DNA of 5,750 nt from Oscillospiraceae bacterium (GCA_017646545.1 JAGCMI010000089.1:1-5750); one strand, 5' to 3'; counted from the stretch's first letter, positions 1 through 5,750 are shown. The notes: generated by a model from the letters alone, not told the origin. Translations and numbers: made by a program.

Positions 1-23
1 AGCGCCGTTTCCCGGGCGCCCAT
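1..23 (-). CDS. rsmB: Probable start of 16S rRNA m5C967 methyltransferase RsmB, cut by the left edge
   Basis: The fmt stop TGA shares its A with an ATG (TGATG on the minus strand). From that ATG the frame reads MGARETA and then CT- (probably Leu) at the window edge. RsmB/Sun proteins typically start with 'M..(A)RE.AL', and rsmB follows fmt in both E. coli and B. subtilis, so both sequence and synteny agree. No good Shine-Dalgarno sequence is visible close upstream (only GAAAG), so termination-reinitiation from fmt is the likely way it is translated. Only seven complete codons are visible, so the identification depends heavily on context. A different gene, or a chance ATG, cannot be excluded. 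Confidence 0.55.
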
Positions 24-931
24 CAGTCTTTCAAAGGATGCCCCCGGAAATAGTCCGGAGCAGCCATCCGTTTGCCGCCCTCCGCCTGCAGGGAGCGGAT
101 TTCCACCGCACCTTCACCGCAGGCAATCTGCAAGCCGGTTTTGGTCAGGCCCAAAATTTCACCGGGCTGACCCTTGCCTTCCACCACGACCGTAGAATGG
201 ATCTTAAAATTGGTACCGGCAATGACCGCAGTGGCCACCGGCCAGGGGTGCAGGCCACGGACATGGTTATGCACCTGCTGGGCGGACTTATTCCAATCAA
301 TGGGGCACATGGCCTTGTCCAGCATGGGCGCAAAGGTGACCTGCGCCTCATCCTGGGGCATTCCCTCTGGTCTGCCGCTTTCAAAGCGACGGAGGGTATT
401 ACTCAAAAGTTCCGCACCCAGCACAGCCAGACAATCCAGCAGTTCACCTGCGGTTTCGTTCTCACCGATGGGGGTGGAAATGGAGTCGATCACATCACCG
501 GCATCCATCTTCAGCGCCATATGCTGGGCGGAAACACCGGTAAAAGCTTGTCCATCCAGCACCGCCCACTGATAAGGCGCAGAGCCACGGTACTGGGGCA
601 GCAGGCTGGCATGGATATTCACGCAACCCAAAGTGGGCAGATCCAGCACCCGCTGGGGCAGGATGTGGCCGTAAGCCACCACGGCGCACACATCGGGCTT
701 CAAGTCGGCCAGCGCCTGCACCGCCTCATCCTCACGGAAGTTTTCCGGCTGGAATACGGGAATGTTTTGGGCCAGCGCCAACTCCTTGACGGGAGAAAAC
801 ACCATTTTCATGCCTCGACCCTTGGGGCGATCCGGCTGGGTGTAGACACCCACCACATCAAAGCCATCTTCCAATATTCTCTTCAGACAAGTGGCCGCAA
901 TATCCGGCGTTCCCATAAATACAACACGCAT
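23..931 (-). CDS. fmt: Methionyl-tRNA formyltransferase
   Basis: Transfers a formyl group from 10-formyltetrahydrofolate to Met-tRNA(fMet) for translation initiation. The 302-residue protein (E. coli 315) opens MRVVFMGTPDIAA, the Rossmann-type start of the formyltransferase domain. It then has the TQPDRPKGRG loop (31-40), whose Arg39 matches the tRNA-acceptor loop Arg42 of E. coli. The catalytic segment NIHASLLPQYRGSAP (105-119) and the DAGDV segment (143-147) supply Asn105, His107 and Asp143, equivalent to E. coli Asn106, His108 and Asp144. The C-terminal beta-barrel domain (about 200-302) contains the RGLHPWPVA linker-type motif (225-233). No key residue is missing. The TGA stop shares one base with an ATG (TGATG), suggesting coupling to the next gene. 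The reaction complements the neighbouring def product. Confidence 0.98.
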   Translation of the reverse strand: MRVVFMGTPDIAATCLKRILEDGFDVVGVYTQPDRPKGRGMKMVFSPVKELALAQNIPVFQPENFREDEAVQALADLKPDVCAVVAYGHILPQRVLDLPTLGCVNIHASLLPQYRGSAPYQWAVLDGQAFTGVSAQHMALKMDAGDVIDSISTPIGENETAGELLDCLAVLGAELLSNTLRRFESGRPEGMPQDEAQVTFAPMLDKAMCPIDWNKSAQQVHNHVRGLHPWPVATAVIAGTNFKIHSTVVVEGKGQPGEILGLTKTGLQIACGEGAVEIRSLQAEGGKRMAAPDYFRGHPLKD

Positions 932-939
932 GCTGTTTT

Positions 940-944
940 CCTCC
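940..944 (-). promoter_or_regulatory. fmt ribosome binding site
   Basis: GGAGG on the minus strand, 8 nt (AAAACAGC) before the ATG at 931. It decides the fmt start: the longer reading from a TTG at 958 would put this site inside the coding region and add nine residues before the conserved MRVVFMGTPD opening. Confidence 0.85.
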
Positions 945-970
945 ATTTCAAAGGGCAAATGCCCGGTTCA

Positions 971-1450
971 TTATTCTTCGGCCAGTTCCTCTTCCGTCAG
1001 GAAACGATCCATGACCTGGGTATAGACGATGCCATCCAGATGGTCATACTCATGGCAGAAGCAGCGGCCGATCAGTTCCTCGCCCTCGGCTTCAAACCAA
1101 TCGCCGTAACGATCCTGGGCACGAACCTTGACCCAATAGGGGCGCTTCACCAGACCGTAGCGGCCGGGCACGCTGAGGCAGCCCTCCGGACCTTCCTGCT
1201 CGCCATCGGTTTCCAGAATTTCGGGATTGATGAACTCCACGATCTGTTCACCGTCCAAGCCCACATCCACCAAAAATACCCGACGGAGGATGCCCACCTG
1301 GGGAGCAGCCAGACCAACGCCATTGGAATCGATCAAGGTTTCACGCATATCATCCAGCAGTTTATGGAGCCGATCATCAAAAGCGGTCACCGGCTTGCAA
1401 ACCTTGTGCAGGGCGGGATCCTTATCGGTCAAAATTTTACGAAGTCCCAT
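971..1450 (-). CDS. def: Peptide deformylase
   Basis: Metallo-hydrolase (usually Fe2+) that removes the N-formyl group from nascent chains at the ribosome, reversing the modification made by the fmt product encoded next. The 159-residue protein has all three family motifs: GVGLAAPQVG (residues 44-53), EGCLSVPG (89-96, metal ligand Cys91) and HEYDH (133-137), with metal ligands His133 and His137 and catalytic Glu134. The spacing and short C-terminus fit the type 1 class (E. coli def is 169 residues), not the longer Gram-positive type 2. The residue before HExxH is Cys132, where E. coli has Gln. The protein ends in an acidic tail (TEEELAEE). It sits 11 nt after priA and 39 nt before fmt. def-fmt adjacency is widespread in bacteria and supports co-expression. 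Confidence 0.98.
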   Translation of the reverse strand: MGLRKILTDKDPALHKVCKPVTAFDDRLHKLLDDMRETLIDSNGVGLAAPQVGILRRVFLVDVGLDGEQIVEFINPEILETDGEQEGPEGCLSVPGRYGLVKRPYWVKVRAQDRYGDWFEAEGEELIGRCFCHEYDHLDGIVYTQVMDRFLTEEELAEE

Positions 1451-1457
1451 TTTCTCT

Positions 1458-1464
1458 CTCCTTA
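1458..1464 (-). promoter_or_regulatory. def ribosome binding site overlapping the priA stop
   Basis: TAAGGAG on the minus strand combines the priA stop (TAA) with the Shine-Dalgarno sequence AAGGAG, 7 nt before the def ATG at 1450. This fixes the start and implies coupling of def translation to priA. Confidence 0.85.
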
Positions 1465-3909
1465 TCCATCATAGCCGTTCACATCCGCAAAGGCGGAAAC
1501 ACCCCGGTTGCCCCCATCGGCAGCAAACTGCCGCAGAAGATGGGCAAGCAGCTGTCGCAGGCGCTTGGTCATGCGGCAGCGCAGGGTCAATGCGTAACGG
1601 AAATTGTAATTGATCTTCGGCACAACGCAGGGCGCAGGCCCAAGCAATGTGCAATATTCTTCTTTATATTCCGGCAACTTCAGGCAGGACTGCAAACTAT
1701 CCCGGAACTTGACAGCGCTTCGCAGTACCTGCACCTCTTCCTGACCGGTAAAGGTAATGGCCGCCAAATCGCCAAAGGGGGGATTGCCCAGCGCCTGCCG
1801 CAAGCCGATCTCCAGTTCGTAGAAGCCGTCATAATCCTGACGCGCCGCCAAATTCAGCACCGGATGCTCCGGTACCAAGGTCTGGACGATGGCTTGTCCA
1901 CCGGTGTCGCCACGACCAGCGCGTCCCACCACCTGCGTCAGCATATTGAAGGTGGTTTCTGCTGCCCGGTAGGAACTGGAATACAGACTCAAGTCCCCAT
2001 CCAGCACACCCACCAATGTAACATCCGGCAAATTCAGTCCCTTGGCCACCATTTGCGTTCCCAACAGCACCGGGATGCGCTGCTGCTGGAAATCCTGCAA
2101 GATCTGTTCATGGGTATTGGTGGCGGTAACGGTGTCCGCATCCATGCGGGCGATTTGAATATCCGGGAACAGTTCCAGCAGTTCCTGCTGGGCTTTTTGG
2201 GTGCCGGTACCGATGGGTTTCAGCGCACCACCGCAGCTGCAGCGTCGTGCCGAAGGCTGGGAATAACCGCAATAGTGGCACATGAGGCGCTCATTGGCGC
2301 TGTGATACGTGAGTCTTGCGTTGCAGCGGGGACATTCCGGTGCTTGTCTGCAATCCACACAAACCAGCGCGCGGCTGTTGCCGCGACGATTGAGGAACAG
2401 AACGGTCTGCCGGTCCGATTTCCATGTCTTGAGGATCGCCTCACGCAAATCAAGGCTAAAGCCGGTACCGTTTCCCTCTTTTAGTTCCTGCCGCATATCC
2501 ACCAGCGACACTTGGGGCAATTCCTTGCCATTGTAGCGGTTTTTCAGCTGATACAATCGGTAATGCCCTTGGCGGGCATGGTACATGGTTTCAATGCTGG
2601 GGGTTGCAGATCCCAGCAGCACCATGGCACCTTCTTTTGCACCACGCCACAGCGCCACTTCCTTGGCACAATAGCGGGGGGTATTTTCTGATTTATAGGA
2701 ATGCTCCTGCTCCTCATCCAAAATGATAAGACCCAGATTTTCCGAGGGGGCAAACACCGCCGAGCGGGTGCCGACGATCACTTTGGCATCGCCGCTGCGG
2801 ATGCGTTTCCACTGGTCATATCGCTCTGTCGCAGCCAGACTGCTATGCAGCACTGCCACCTGCTCCCCGAAATAACCGGCCAAAAGGCCCAGCAACTGGG
2901 GGGTCAGGGCAATCTCCGGCACCAGCAGCAACGCAGCTTTGCCTTGATCCAAGGTGTGCTGAATCAGCTTCAAATACACCGATGTTTTACCGGAGCCGGT
3001 CACGCCATACAGCAGACCGCAGCCCGGATTGGGATCACCCATCTGAGAAACGATTCCATCAAAGGCCGCCTGCTGCTGCGAATTGAGCACCAAGGGACCA
3101 TCCACTTGCACAGGTCTAATCTGGCGGCAACGGAGCACACTTTGCTGCTGTAGGTTTACATAACCCAAATCCGCCAGACGGCGCACCGTAGCAGGTTTTG
3201 CACCGGTGAAGTAGCAAAGTTCCTTCAGCGACACCGTTCCAAGGGAACACAGCAGTTCCAGCACCGCCCGCTGCATGGCAGCGGATTTGGGCCGATGGAA
3301 AGCATATTCCATGGCTTCCTCCACAGAGGCGGCAAGGGTGGCAATTTGTTCCGTCTTATCACCGATTCTGTGCAGGAAATCAGTTTGCGCCTCGACCCAC
3401 TTTTTGCGGGTCAAATAAGCCAGCGCTGCTTCCAAAGCCTGGGCATCGGGTACTGCGTTGGTCAGGATGTCATCCTTCGCCTCTCCCCCCAGATCCTCCA
3501 ATAAAAGCAAGATCCGAAGGGCATCACTCTGCTTTACGGTCTTTTCTTTCCAGGAACGGTCATCGGTCAAACGAACGATGTTTTTCTCCTTGAACCACAG
3601 ACCAGAGGGCAGCATCACCCGAATGGCATCAAAAAAAGTGCAGAAATAACGCTCCCTCATAAACGCCGCAAGACGCAGCATCTGCTGCGTCAGTACAGGC
3701 TCTTCATCCAGGGAGCAGTCTATTGTCTTTAAGTCTGGATCGCTACCCGGTTCAATGGCCAGCACCACACCCTCCGTACGGCGGTTGCCGCGCCCAAAGG
3801 GTACCTGCACCCGGATACCGGGCAGCAGGTGCAGACCATCGGGGATACGATAGGAATAGGGCTTGTCAATGGCAAAAGTCGCAGCCGAAACAGCAATCTT
3901 TGCAATCAT
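1462..3909 (-). CDS. priA: Primosomal protein N' (PriA), replication restart helicase
   Basis: An 815-residue superfamily 2 DNA helicase (B. subtilis PriA is about 805) that recognises stalled forks and D-loops and starts reloading of the replicative helicase. The N-terminal 3'-DNA-binding domain (about 1-105) contains DKPYSYRIPDG and VQVPFGRGNRRTEGVV; a winged-helix region follows. Helicase motifs are intact: Walker A GVTGSGKT (302-309, Lys308), the Walker B box DEEQ (398-401), motif III GSATPS (433-438), motif V GTQMVAKGLNLPDV (617-630) and motif VI QVVGRAGR (659-666). A zinc-binding insert carries eight Cys (517, 520, 526, 529, 544, 547, 557, 559). Oddities are DEEQ where E. coli and B. 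subtilis have DEEH, and the last Cys pair, CxC rather than CxxC. The C-terminal domain has LGPAPCVVPKINYNFRYALT (756-775). The TAA stop overlaps the def Shine-Dalgarno sequence. Full length and uninterrupted. Confidence 0.98.
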   Translation of the reverse strand: MIAKIAVSAATFAIDKPYSYRIPDGLHLLPGIRVQVPFGRGNRRTEGVVLAIEPGSDPDLKTIDCSLDEEPVLTQQMLRLAAFMRERYFCTFFDAIRVMLPSGLWFKEKNIVRLTDDRSWKEKTVKQSDALRILLLLEDLGGEAKDDILTNAVPDAQALEAALAYLTRKKWVEAQTDFLHRIGDKTEQIATLAASVEEAMEYAFHRPKSAAMQRAVLELLCSLGTVSLKELCYFTGAKPATVRRLADLGYVNLQQQSVLRCRQIRPVQVDGPLVLNSQQQAAFDGIVSQMGDPNPGCGLLYGVTGSGKTSVYLKLIQHTLDQGKAALLLVPEIALTPQLLGLLAGYFGEQVAVLHSSLAATERYDQWKRIRSGDAKVIVGTRSAVFAPSENLGLIILDEEQEHSYKSENTPRYCAKEVALWRGAKEGAMVLLGSATPSIETMYHARQGHYRLYQLKNRYNGKELPQVSLVDMRQELKEGNGTGFSLDLREAILKTWKSDRQTVLFLNRRGNSRALVCVDCRQAPECPRCNARLTYHSANERLMCHYCGYSQPSARRCSCGGALKPIGTGTQKAQQELLELFPDIQIARMDADTVTATNTHEQILQDFQQQRIPVLLGTQMVAKGLNLPDVTLVGVLDGDLSLYSSSYRAAETTFNMLTQVVGRAGRGDTGGQAIVQTLVPEHPVLNLAARQDYDGFYELEIGLRQALGNPPFGDLAAITFTGQEEVQVLRSAVKFRDSLQSCLKLPEYKEEYCTLLGPAPCVVPKINYNFRYALTLRCRMTKRLRQLLAHLLRQFAADGGNRGVSAFADVNGYDG

Positions 3910-3916
3910 GACAACC

Positions 3917-3922
3917 CCTCCT
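3917..3922 (-). promoter_or_regulatory. priA ribosome binding site
   Basis: AGGAGG on the minus strand (within AAGGAGGGG), 7 nt before the ATG at 3909. It lies in the 21-nt gap after rpoZ. It is a near-perfect match to the 16S anti-Shine-Dalgarno sequence and supports the chosen start. Confidence 0.85.
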
Positions 3923-3930
3923 TCCTATAC

Positions 3931-4137
3931 TTAGCGCATATACTCTTCCTTCAGACCGGCAGTCAGCTTACCGGCAGCAACTTCGCGAACAGCCAGAGTA
4001 ACGGGCTTTTCGGGCAGCTCTTCATTCAGCATCTCAGCCTCGGATGCCAGCTGACGGGCACGCTGTGCCACAACATTCACAAGCAGGTAACGGCTGCCCA
4101 CATTCTTCAGCAGGTCAGCTACGGGGGGGTACAACAT
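3931..4137 (-). CDS. rpoZ: DNA-directed RNA polymerase omega subunit
   Basis: A 68-residue protein, within the usual 65-90 range of bacterial omega. It begins MLYPPVADLLKNVGSRYLLV and continues into VAQRARQLA (residues 23-31), the counterpart of the conserved 'ATAKRARQI' helix by which omega clamps the beta' C-terminal region. KPVTLAVREVAAGKL (44-58) is the second conserved segment ('KPLSTAVEELYSGKI' in relatives). Omega aids folding and assembly of beta' into RNA polymerase and in some phyla forms part of a ppGpp site. Adjacent gmk makes the classic gmk-rpoZ pair. The C-terminal tail after the second motif is short (TAGLKEEYMR). The start follows a strong GGAGG site. The call rests on motif similarity plus position; omega is a small and divergent family, so context carries real weight. 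Confidence 0.93.
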   Translation of the reverse strand: MLYPPVADLLKNVGSRYLLVNVVAQRARQLASEAEMLNEELPEKPVTLAVREVAAGKLTAGLKEEYMR

Positions 4138-4144
4138 AAAAAAT

Positions 4145-4149
4145 CCTCC
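4145..4149 (-). promoter_or_regulatory. rpoZ ribosome binding site
   Basis: GGAGG on the minus strand, 7 nt (ATTTTTT) before the ATG at 4137, within the 16-nt gap after gmk. It fixes the rpoZ start; the in-frame Met at 4191 lies inside gmk and would place this site inside the coding sequence. Confidence 0.85.
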
Positions 4150-4153
4150 AAAA

Positions 4154-4714
4154 TTATTCTTCCATTTTTTCCCGGATAATATGTAACACATTTTCTACAC
4201 AATTCTCCAGGATATCATTGACGACCACATAGTCGTACTTTTCCATTTGCGTGCTTTCCCAAGCGGCGCGCTCCCGACGGAGCTTCATCTGCTCCTCAGA
4301 GGTATCGTTTCTGCCGCGCAGGCGATTCTCCAGTTCCTCCAGAGAAGGGGGCGCCACATAGATCAAGGTGGCTTCCGGGAAAATCTCCCGCACATGCAAT
4401 GCGCCAACAGGCTCAATATCCAGCAGCATGGATCCCTCTTTGGTCTTATTGATGATCTCGGACTTGAGGGTTCCATAATAATTACCCATGTGGTAATCAT
4501 ACTCCACAAAGGCGCCATGCTCGATCATCTGGCGAAATGCCTCTTCTGTAACGAAGAAGTACTGCACACCATTGGTCTCACCCGGTCTGGGGGGACGGCT
4601 GGTGGCAGAAACAGAAAACTGCAGCTCGGGCATTCTCTGCATCACATGCTTCAAGATCGTGCCCTTGCCCACACCGGAAGATCCGGAAATAACAAAAAGA
4701 TGTCCGTTGCTCAT
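4154..4714 (-). CDS. gmk: Guanylate kinase
   Basis: Cytoplasmic enzyme that phosphorylates GMP (and dGMP) to GDP with ATP, a necessary step in GTP supply and (p)ppGpp metabolism. The 186-residue protein starts [19 protein letters not shown], with the P-loop at residues 11-19 (Lys17 binding phosphate). The GMP-binding region follows: [11 protein letters not shown] (36-46), then Glu71 and the GNYYGT segment (77-82). The lid lies around [12 protein letters not shown] (131-142), and the C-terminus has YDYVVVND (160-167). Length is usual for the family (about 185-205). One oddity is the LDIEPVGA segment (98-105), where most homologues read like 'LEIDVQGA'. The chosen ATG overlaps the remA stop by 4 nt (ATGA), the usual coupling, and is backed by GAGGA upstream. 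The TAA stop is 16 nt before rpoZ. Pairing with rpoZ downstream is widespread in bacteria. Confidence 0.97.
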   Translation of the reverse strand: MSNGHLFVISGSSGVGKGTILKHVMQRMPELQFSVSATSRPPRPGETNGVQYFFVTEEAFRQMIEHGAFVEYDYHMGNYYGTLKSEIINKTKEGSMLLDIEPVGALHVREIFPEATLIYVAPPSLEELENRLRGRNDTSEEQMKLRRERAAWESTQMEKYDYVVVNDILENCVENVLHIIREKMEE

Positions 4715-4977
4715 TGCTCTGTATCCTCGCTTTCCGGTTCCTGCTTGTCCATCCAACGGGCGGAAATCGCCTCCGGGCCGATGGCAGAGAGAATCACATG
4801 GTCCGTATCCATCAGAACCACCGCTTTGGTCTTTCGACCAAAAGACGCATCAATCAACATGCCACGGTCACGGGCATCCTGGATCACTCGCTTAATGGGG
4901 GCCGAATCCGGGGCCACCACAGCCAGCACCCGACTGGCAGACACCATACTGCCGAAACCGATGTTTATGAGTTTCAT
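4711..4977 (-). CDS. remA: RemA-family DNA-binding regulator (DUF370)
   Basis: An 88-residue protein, close to the 89 residues of B. subtilis RemA. It shows the family's strongly conserved core: [13 protein letters not shown] (residues 4-16), APDSAPIKR (22-30), [20 protein letters not shown] (33-52) and [11 protein letters not shown] (59-69). In B. subtilis RemA is a ring-forming DNA-binding protein that activates biofilm matrix operons; basic residues in the 'SANR' and 'GRRTRA' segments are implicated in DNA binding. Here Arg16, Arg48 and Lys49 occupy those places. The last dozen residues ([11 protein letters not shown]) form an acidic, probably disordered tail. The ATG is preceded by AGAGG, and the TGA stop overlaps the gmk start as ATGA. 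Placement between yicC and gmk is standard in Firmicutes. The family is certain; the target promoters in this organism, and whether it controls matrix genes at all, cannot be told from the window. Confidence 0.95.
   Translation of the reverse strand: MKLINIGFGSMVSASRVLAVVAPDSAPIKRVIQDARDRGMLIDASFGRKTKAVVLMDTDHVILSAIGPEAISARWMDKQEPESEDTEQ
4724..4728 (-). promoter_or_regulatory. gmk ribosome binding site inside the end of remA
   Basis: GAGGA on the minus strand lies 9 nt before the ATG at 4714 and inside the last codons of remA. It supports this start over the in-frame upstream Met at 4756, which would add 14 residues with no family match. Confidence 0.6.
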
Positions 4978-4984
4978 CTATTTA

Positions 4985-4991
4985 CCTCTTA
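4985..4991 (-). promoter_or_regulatory. remA ribosome binding site overlapping the yicC stop
   Basis: On the minus strand TAAGAGG joins the yicC stop codon (TAA) to an AGAGG Shine-Dalgarno sequence, 7 nt before the remA ATG. It supports the remA start and suggests translational coupling with yicC. Confidence 0.75.
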
Positions 4992-5750
4992 CTCGATATT
5001 CTGGGTCTGCTCACGGATCTTTTCCAGTTCCGCCTTGATCTCCACCACAATACGGGCCAGGCGCACATCGGTGCACTTGGAACCGATGGTATTGGCCTCA
5101 CGGTTCATTTCCTGCAGCAGGAAGTCCAGCTTTCTGCCCACAGCGCCACCGCCATCGAGCATGGTGTTCATCTGCTTCAAATGGCTGCGCAGACGCACGG
5201 TCTCCTCGTCCACAGCAACCTTATCTGCAAAGATCGCCGCCTCGGTGAGTATCCGGCTTTCGTCGATATTGGTGGAAGCCAAGACCTCCCGCAGCTTGTT
5301 TTCCAGACGGGTGCGGTAATCCACCACAGTTTGGGCATTGCCAGCCTCCACCTGAGAAACATAGGCCAAAATGGTCTGTCCGCGGCTGCGAAGATCCGCA
5401 TCCAGCGCAGCACCCTCGGTGCAGCGCATAGCATCATAGCCTTCCAGCGCTTTGCCCACAGCGTACATCAGATCAGATAGCAGCTGTTCTTCATCCACCT
5501 GAGGTTTTTCCACAGTCATGACCTCGGGCAAACGGGAAAGCGCGGCAGCACTAATGTCATCCTTCACGCCATACTCCGTGACCATCTGACGCATAGCGGT
5601 CAGGTAGCTTTCCAGAACTGCCTTGTTCAGGGTGACCTGTACCTCATCGCCATTCTCGCTGCGCACGGAGATGAACACATCCACCTTGCCGCGGGAAATG
5701 CTGTTTTTCACAGCCTGCTTCACCGTTTCCTCACCAAAGGTAAGAATACG
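4989..5750 (-). CDS. yicC: YicC/YloC-family endoribonuclease, 5' end cut by the window edge
   Basis: The frame is open to the right edge of the window, giving 253 visible residues and a TAA stop. The first visible residues (RILTFGEETVKQAV, then SRGKVDVF) match the region about 40 residues into YicC proteins, where an 'ISRGRVEV'-like motif follows the N-terminal 'MTGFGRA' segment, so the true start lies outside the window. The GTG at 5723 is an internal Val codon, not the start. The C-terminus carries the DUF1732 signature: DFLLQEMNREANTIGSK, then an EIKAELEKIREQTQNIE ending. E. coli YicC and B. subtilis YloC are reported endoribonucleases, so a cytoplasmic role in RNA turnover is inferred. 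The middle is rich in charged residues and looks largely helical. Its stop codon is part of the remA ribosome binding site, so the two genes are tightly linked. The family call is firm; the exact substrate is unknown. Confidence 0.94.
   Translation of the reverse strand, partial: RILTFGEETVKQAVKNSISRGKVDVFISVRSENGDEVQVTLNKAVLESYLTAMRQMVTEYGVKDDISAAALSRLPEVMTVEKPQVDEEQLLSDLMYAVGKALEGYDAMRCTEGAALDADLRSRGQTILAYVSQVEAGNAQTVVDYRTRLENKLREVLASTNIDESRILTEAAIFADKVAVDEETVRLRSHLKQMNTMLDGGGAVGRKLDFLLQEMNREANTIGSKCTDVRLARIVVEIKAELEKIREQTQNIE

Noticed and set aside
11..21. Overlapping palindromes CCCGGG and GGGCGCCC near the fmt-rsmB junction
   Set aside because: They fall within the first codons of the putative rsmB and are short GC-rich palindromes expected by chance in such sequence; no repeat partner was seen.
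932..958. A longer fmt start at the TTG at 958
   Set aside because: It would place the GGAGG ribosome binding site inside the coding region, and the family begins at the MRVVFMGTPD segment.
953..964. Short inverted repeat GGGCATTTGCCC between def and fmt, as a possible terminator
   Set aside because: The stem is only about five base pairs with a minimal loop and is followed by just three T residues on the transcribed strand before the fmt ribosome binding site. This is too weak for an intrinsic terminator, and there is no sign of a separate fmt promoter.
1540..2484. A 314-codon plus-strand frame opposite priA
   Set aside because: It is exactly in register with priA and is open because priA lacks TTA, CTA and TCA codons there; the protein is rich in Gln, His and Ile in a way typical of reverse-complement coding.
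4247..5038. A 263-codon plus-strand frame opposite gmk and remA as a possible gene
   Set aside because: It is in register with gmk codons and runs on by chance through remA. Its translation shows no recognisable motif, while both minus-strand genes are certain.
5721..5723. GTG at 5723 as the start of the YicC-family protein
   Set aside because: The frame continues to the window edge with residues (RILTFGEET) that fit the family upstream of this point, and the conserved N-terminus would be missing; it is an internal Val codon.
1..5750. A mobile element, defence system, CRISPR array or other novel system
   Set aside because: All but about 100 bases are covered by recognised core genes in a conserved order. 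No direct repeats, transposase fragments, tRNA or compositional break were seen.

Overview
The window is a compact block of core housekeeping genes. Every gene lies on the minus strand, so transcription runs from high to low coordinates. Gene order, strong GGAGG-type ribosome binding sites and the presence of RemA point to a Gram-positive Firmicute. Sequence flavour suggests a gut-type Clostridia lineage, perhaps Oscillospiraceae/Ruminococcaceae: moderately G+C-rich, avoids TTA, CTA and TCA codons, and has a PriA with DEEQ in place of DEEH. The family-level placement is an impression and was not tested by a search.

In transcription order the genes are: a YicC/YloC-family endoribonuclease, cut by the right edge (4989-5750); remA, a small DNA-binding regulator (4711-4977); gmk, guanylate kinase (4154-4714); rpoZ, RNA polymerase omega subunit (3931-4137); priA, replication restart helicase (1462-3909); def, peptide deformylase (971-1450); fmt, methionyl-tRNA formyltransferase (23-931); and, cut by the left edge, the first codons of what is probably rsmB (1-23). 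Spacing is 11 nt, a 4-nt overlap, 16, 21, 11 and 39 nt, then a 1-nt overlap. There is no gap large enough for a promoter region plus terminator, so one polycistronic transcript starting upstream of the window is the simplest reading.

The order matches the well-known Bacillus subtilis block yloC-remA-gmk-rpoZ-coaBC-priA-def-fmt-rsmB, except that coaBC is missing between rpoZ and priA. The genes serve nucleotide supply (gmk), transcription (rpoZ), replication restart (priA), RNA turnover (yicC) and translation (fmt adds the formyl group to initiator Met-tRNA, def removes it from the nascent chain, rsmB would methylate 16S rRNA). def and fmt being adjacent is functionally coherent.

I found no mobile element, CRISPR array, RNA gene or novel system. 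The points worth a second look are local: a CxC pair where the PriA zinc site normally has CxxC, the PriA DEEQ box, a variant nucleotide-kinase motif in GMK, the missing coaBC, and a probable rsmB start at the edge.
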